Positions 5,881-6,955 of a stretch of DNA of 6,955 nt are shown here, in pieces (position 1 is the stretch's first letter; each line of letters opens with the position of its first letter). The position numbers and the translations under genes were made by a program. The DNA comes from an uncultured Treponema sp. (GTDB taxonomy: Bacteria > Spirochaetota > Spirochaetia > Treponematales > Treponemataceae). The notes under the pieces were generated by a model. That model was not told where the DNA came from and ran no database searches. It worked only from the letters and a program-made list of their open reading frames with translations. Where the stretch lies: the NCBI GenBank assembly GCA_947176045.1, contig CAMWPF010000079.1:1-6955 (forward strand). Direction: 5' to 3'.

Positions 5881-6804
5881 ATGCGGAAGCTGCCGTTCGT
5901 CCTTCCGGCGCTGCTCGCCGCCCTCCTGCCGCTCGGCGCGGAACCGTTCCTTCCGCTTCCGCGCTGGTGGGAGCCGGCGGGACTGGAATTCTTCCGGGAC
6001 GCCTACCCGGACATCGAAATTCATTCAGAATACGACCGCGCCGCGTCCGACTGGCGGATCCGCATCTCCGTTCCGCAGGCAGACGGCTCTGCCAGACATG
6101 AAACGCTCTGGTGGTGCGGCAGCCGCCTCCTTCCCGAAGAACAGCTGTCCGCCAGACAGGACTTCCGCCCGATGCTCTACAGCTATCCCGACGCCGTGCC
6201 GGATCCTGCCGGATTTTCGGACGAATTCATCGAATCAATCCGGGAGCGGACGTCCTCGGAAAGCCGGAAGAACGGTCCGGCGTCGCCGCCGTATTTCTTC
6301 GACGCCGTATACGACTGCGCGACGCAGGCCGCCGCGGAAAGCCACATCAAGCGCGTCGACTTCCTGAACCGGAGCGTCAACGTCCACGAAAAGCTCGAAG
6401 CGCCGCTCAAACGCGTCTCCGAACGGATCCTTGCGCTTGCCGGCGAGGATGAGGAAATCCGGCAGTTTCTGGAAACGCTCGTGCGGACGGACGGATTCCA
6501 ATGGCGGACGGTTCGGGACACCAGCGCGCGCTCGTTCCACAGCATCGGGCTTGCCGTCGACATCCTGCCGCGCGGATACTACCAGCGGATCATCTACTGG
6601 AACTGGCAGAAGCAGATCGACCCGGAAGGCTGGATGCTCACGCCGCTTTCAAAGCGCTGGACGCCGCCGGAGCAGGTCATCCGCATTTTTGAAGAGGAAG
6701 GATTCATCTGGGGCGGAAAATGGATGGTCTGGGACAACATGCACTTCGAATACCACCCTGAGCTGATTCTGTTCAACGCACGACGAACGCCGCCTGCACC
6801 GTAA
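5881..6804 (+). CDS. Secreted M15-family D,D-carboxypeptidase / peptidoglycan peptidase (VanY-like)
   Basis: This is a 307-residue predicted zinc peptidase exported from the cytoplasm. The N-terminus MRKLPFVLPALLAALLPLGA is a signal peptide with a likely cut after A20. The start is placed at 5881 because that gives the signal peptide and follows GGAG at good spacing. The C-terminal M15 domain shows SFHSIGLAVDILP (S-x-H-x-x-G-x-A-x-D) with zinc ligands H220 and D227. It then shows GFIWGGKWMVWDNMHFEYHP, where H288 is the third ligand. The G-x-x-W-G-G-x-W...H-F-E ending resembles the M15_4 (PF13539) branch, which includes D-Ala-D-Ala carboxypeptidases and L-Ala-D-Glu endopeptidases, so the cleaved bond is uncertain. 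Residues 21 to about 180 match nothing I recognise. The ATG follows the murD stop by one base, so it belongs to the operon and presumably acts on the stem peptides made by its neighbours. Its 3' end overlaps the convergent gene by 32 bases. Confidence 0.85.
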   Translation: MRKLPFVLPALLAALLPLGAEPFLPLPRWWEPAGLEFFRDAYPDIEIHSEYDRAASDWRIRISVPQADGSARHETLWWCGSRLLPEEQLSARQDFRPMLYSYPDAVPDPAGFSDEFIESIRERTSSESRKNGPASPPYFFDAVYDCATQAAAESHIKRVDFLNRSVNVHEKLEAPLKRVSERILALAGEDEEIRQFLETLVRTDGFQWRTVRDTSARSFHSIGLAVDILPRGYYQRIIYWNWQKQIDPEGWMLTPLSKRWTPPEQVIRIFEEEGFIWGGKWMVWDNMHFEYHPELILFNARRTPPAP

Positions 6805-6955
6805 ATCCGCCGCCCTCCAGCGTCTCCCGGCGGTTCGACCCGAACAGCGGATTGCAGCACGTGCATTCTTCCAAAATGACAATGTTTTCGTCGCGGACGC
6901 CGGCGCGCTCCAGCACGGCGAGGTTCGCCCGTTCCAGCGAAAGCCTGAACAAAGC
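6773..6955 (-). CDS. pgeF: PgeF/YfiH (DUF152, laccase-domain) family protein, C-terminal part (5' end outside window)
   Basis: On the minus strand the frame is open from the right edge (base 6955) to the TGA read from 6775 to 6773, giving the last 60 residues. The sequence ENIVILEECTCCNPLFGSNR followed by RETLEGGGFTVQAAFVV matches the C-terminal end of the YfiH/DUF152 family. That end has the general form C-T-x-C-x-x-x-x-F-x-S-x-R-R followed by a Gly-rich turn and a final beta strand. Members include PgeF, a peptidoglycan editing factor that removes UDP-MurNAc-L-Ser precursors, and relatives with purine nucleoside phosphorylase or adenosine deaminase activity. The metal-binding His/Cys residues lie upstream, outside the window, so activity cannot be judged. 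It converges on the M15 peptidase gene with a 32-base coding overlap. No ATG start is visible here. The position next to mur genes favours the PgeF role. Confidence 0.75.
   Translation of the reverse strand, partial: ALFRLSLERANLAVLERAGVRDENIVILEECTCCNPLFGSNRRETLEGGGFTVQAAFVVR

Noticed and set aside
3143..6804. Possible vancomycin-resistance-type cluster (ligase plus VanY-like peptidase)
   Set aside because: The ligase omega loop has the KY pair of D-Ala-D-Ala enzymes, there are no vanH or vanX genes or a two-component system, and the neighbours are murE and murD. It reads as ordinary cell-wall synthesis.
6808..6832. CCGCCG ... CGGCGG inverted repeat downstream of the peptidase stop as a terminator
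   Set aside because: The loop is about 15 bases, there is no T-run, and the bases code for the end of the convergent PgeF-like protein.
1..6955. CRISPR arrays, tRNA or rRNA genes, insertion sequences, phage genes
   Set aside because: No spaced direct repeats, cloverleaf-like segments, transposase motifs or terminal inverted repeats were seen. Nearly all the window is accounted for by housekeeping coding sequence.

Overview
The window is a compact, GC-rich bacterial segment (roughly 60% G+C by eye, not computed). It holds seven recognisable genes, most concerned with peptidoglycan precursor synthesis and cell-wall upkeep. The long MurE and MurD variants, the EDPR-type MurE motif, and a DUF2156 protein beside an acyl-ACP thioesterase fit a Gram-negative-type, non-proteobacterial anaerobe. 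A GC-rich treponeme-like spirochaete is my best guess. That is a low-confidence impression from protein style; no rRNA or other marker is present.

Layout, left to right. Bases 3-407 (+) are the C-terminal end of a DUF2156/LPG_synthase_C (GNAT-like) protein. Bases 456-1220 (+) encode a double-hotdog acyl-ACP thioesterase with its own strong Shine-Dalgarno. A 100-base gap (1221-1320) carries a small hairpin and a near-consensus sigma-70 promoter (TTGAAA, 17 bases, TAAAAT). From there a tightly packed + strand operon follows: murE (1321-3146, broken into two frames at about 2607), ddl (3143-4273, ATGA overlap with murE), murD (4308-5879), and a secreted M15 (VanY-like) peptidase gene (5881-6804, one base after the murD stop). 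The right edge holds the C-terminal end of a convergent (-) gene of the PgeF/YfiH (DUF152, laccase-domain) family, which overlaps the peptidase gene tail to tail by 32 bases.

How the genes work together. MurD adds D-Glu to UDP-MurNAc-L-Ala, and MurE adds the diamino acid at position 3. Ddl makes the D-Ala-D-Ala dipeptide, which MurF (not in the window) would then attach. The exported M15 peptidase would trim peptide stems in the envelope. PgeF-type proteins remove wrongly built precursors that carry L-Ser in place of L-Ala. The window therefore combines synthesis, trimming and quality control of the stem peptide.

The most notable point is the murE break. The first 431 codons end in TGA exactly where the conserved G-R-M motif should begin, and the missing C-terminal domain is intact in the -1 frame. 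One missing G would explain it. I found no convincing undescribed system; otherwise this is ordinary housekeeping sequence with some interesting residue-level variation.
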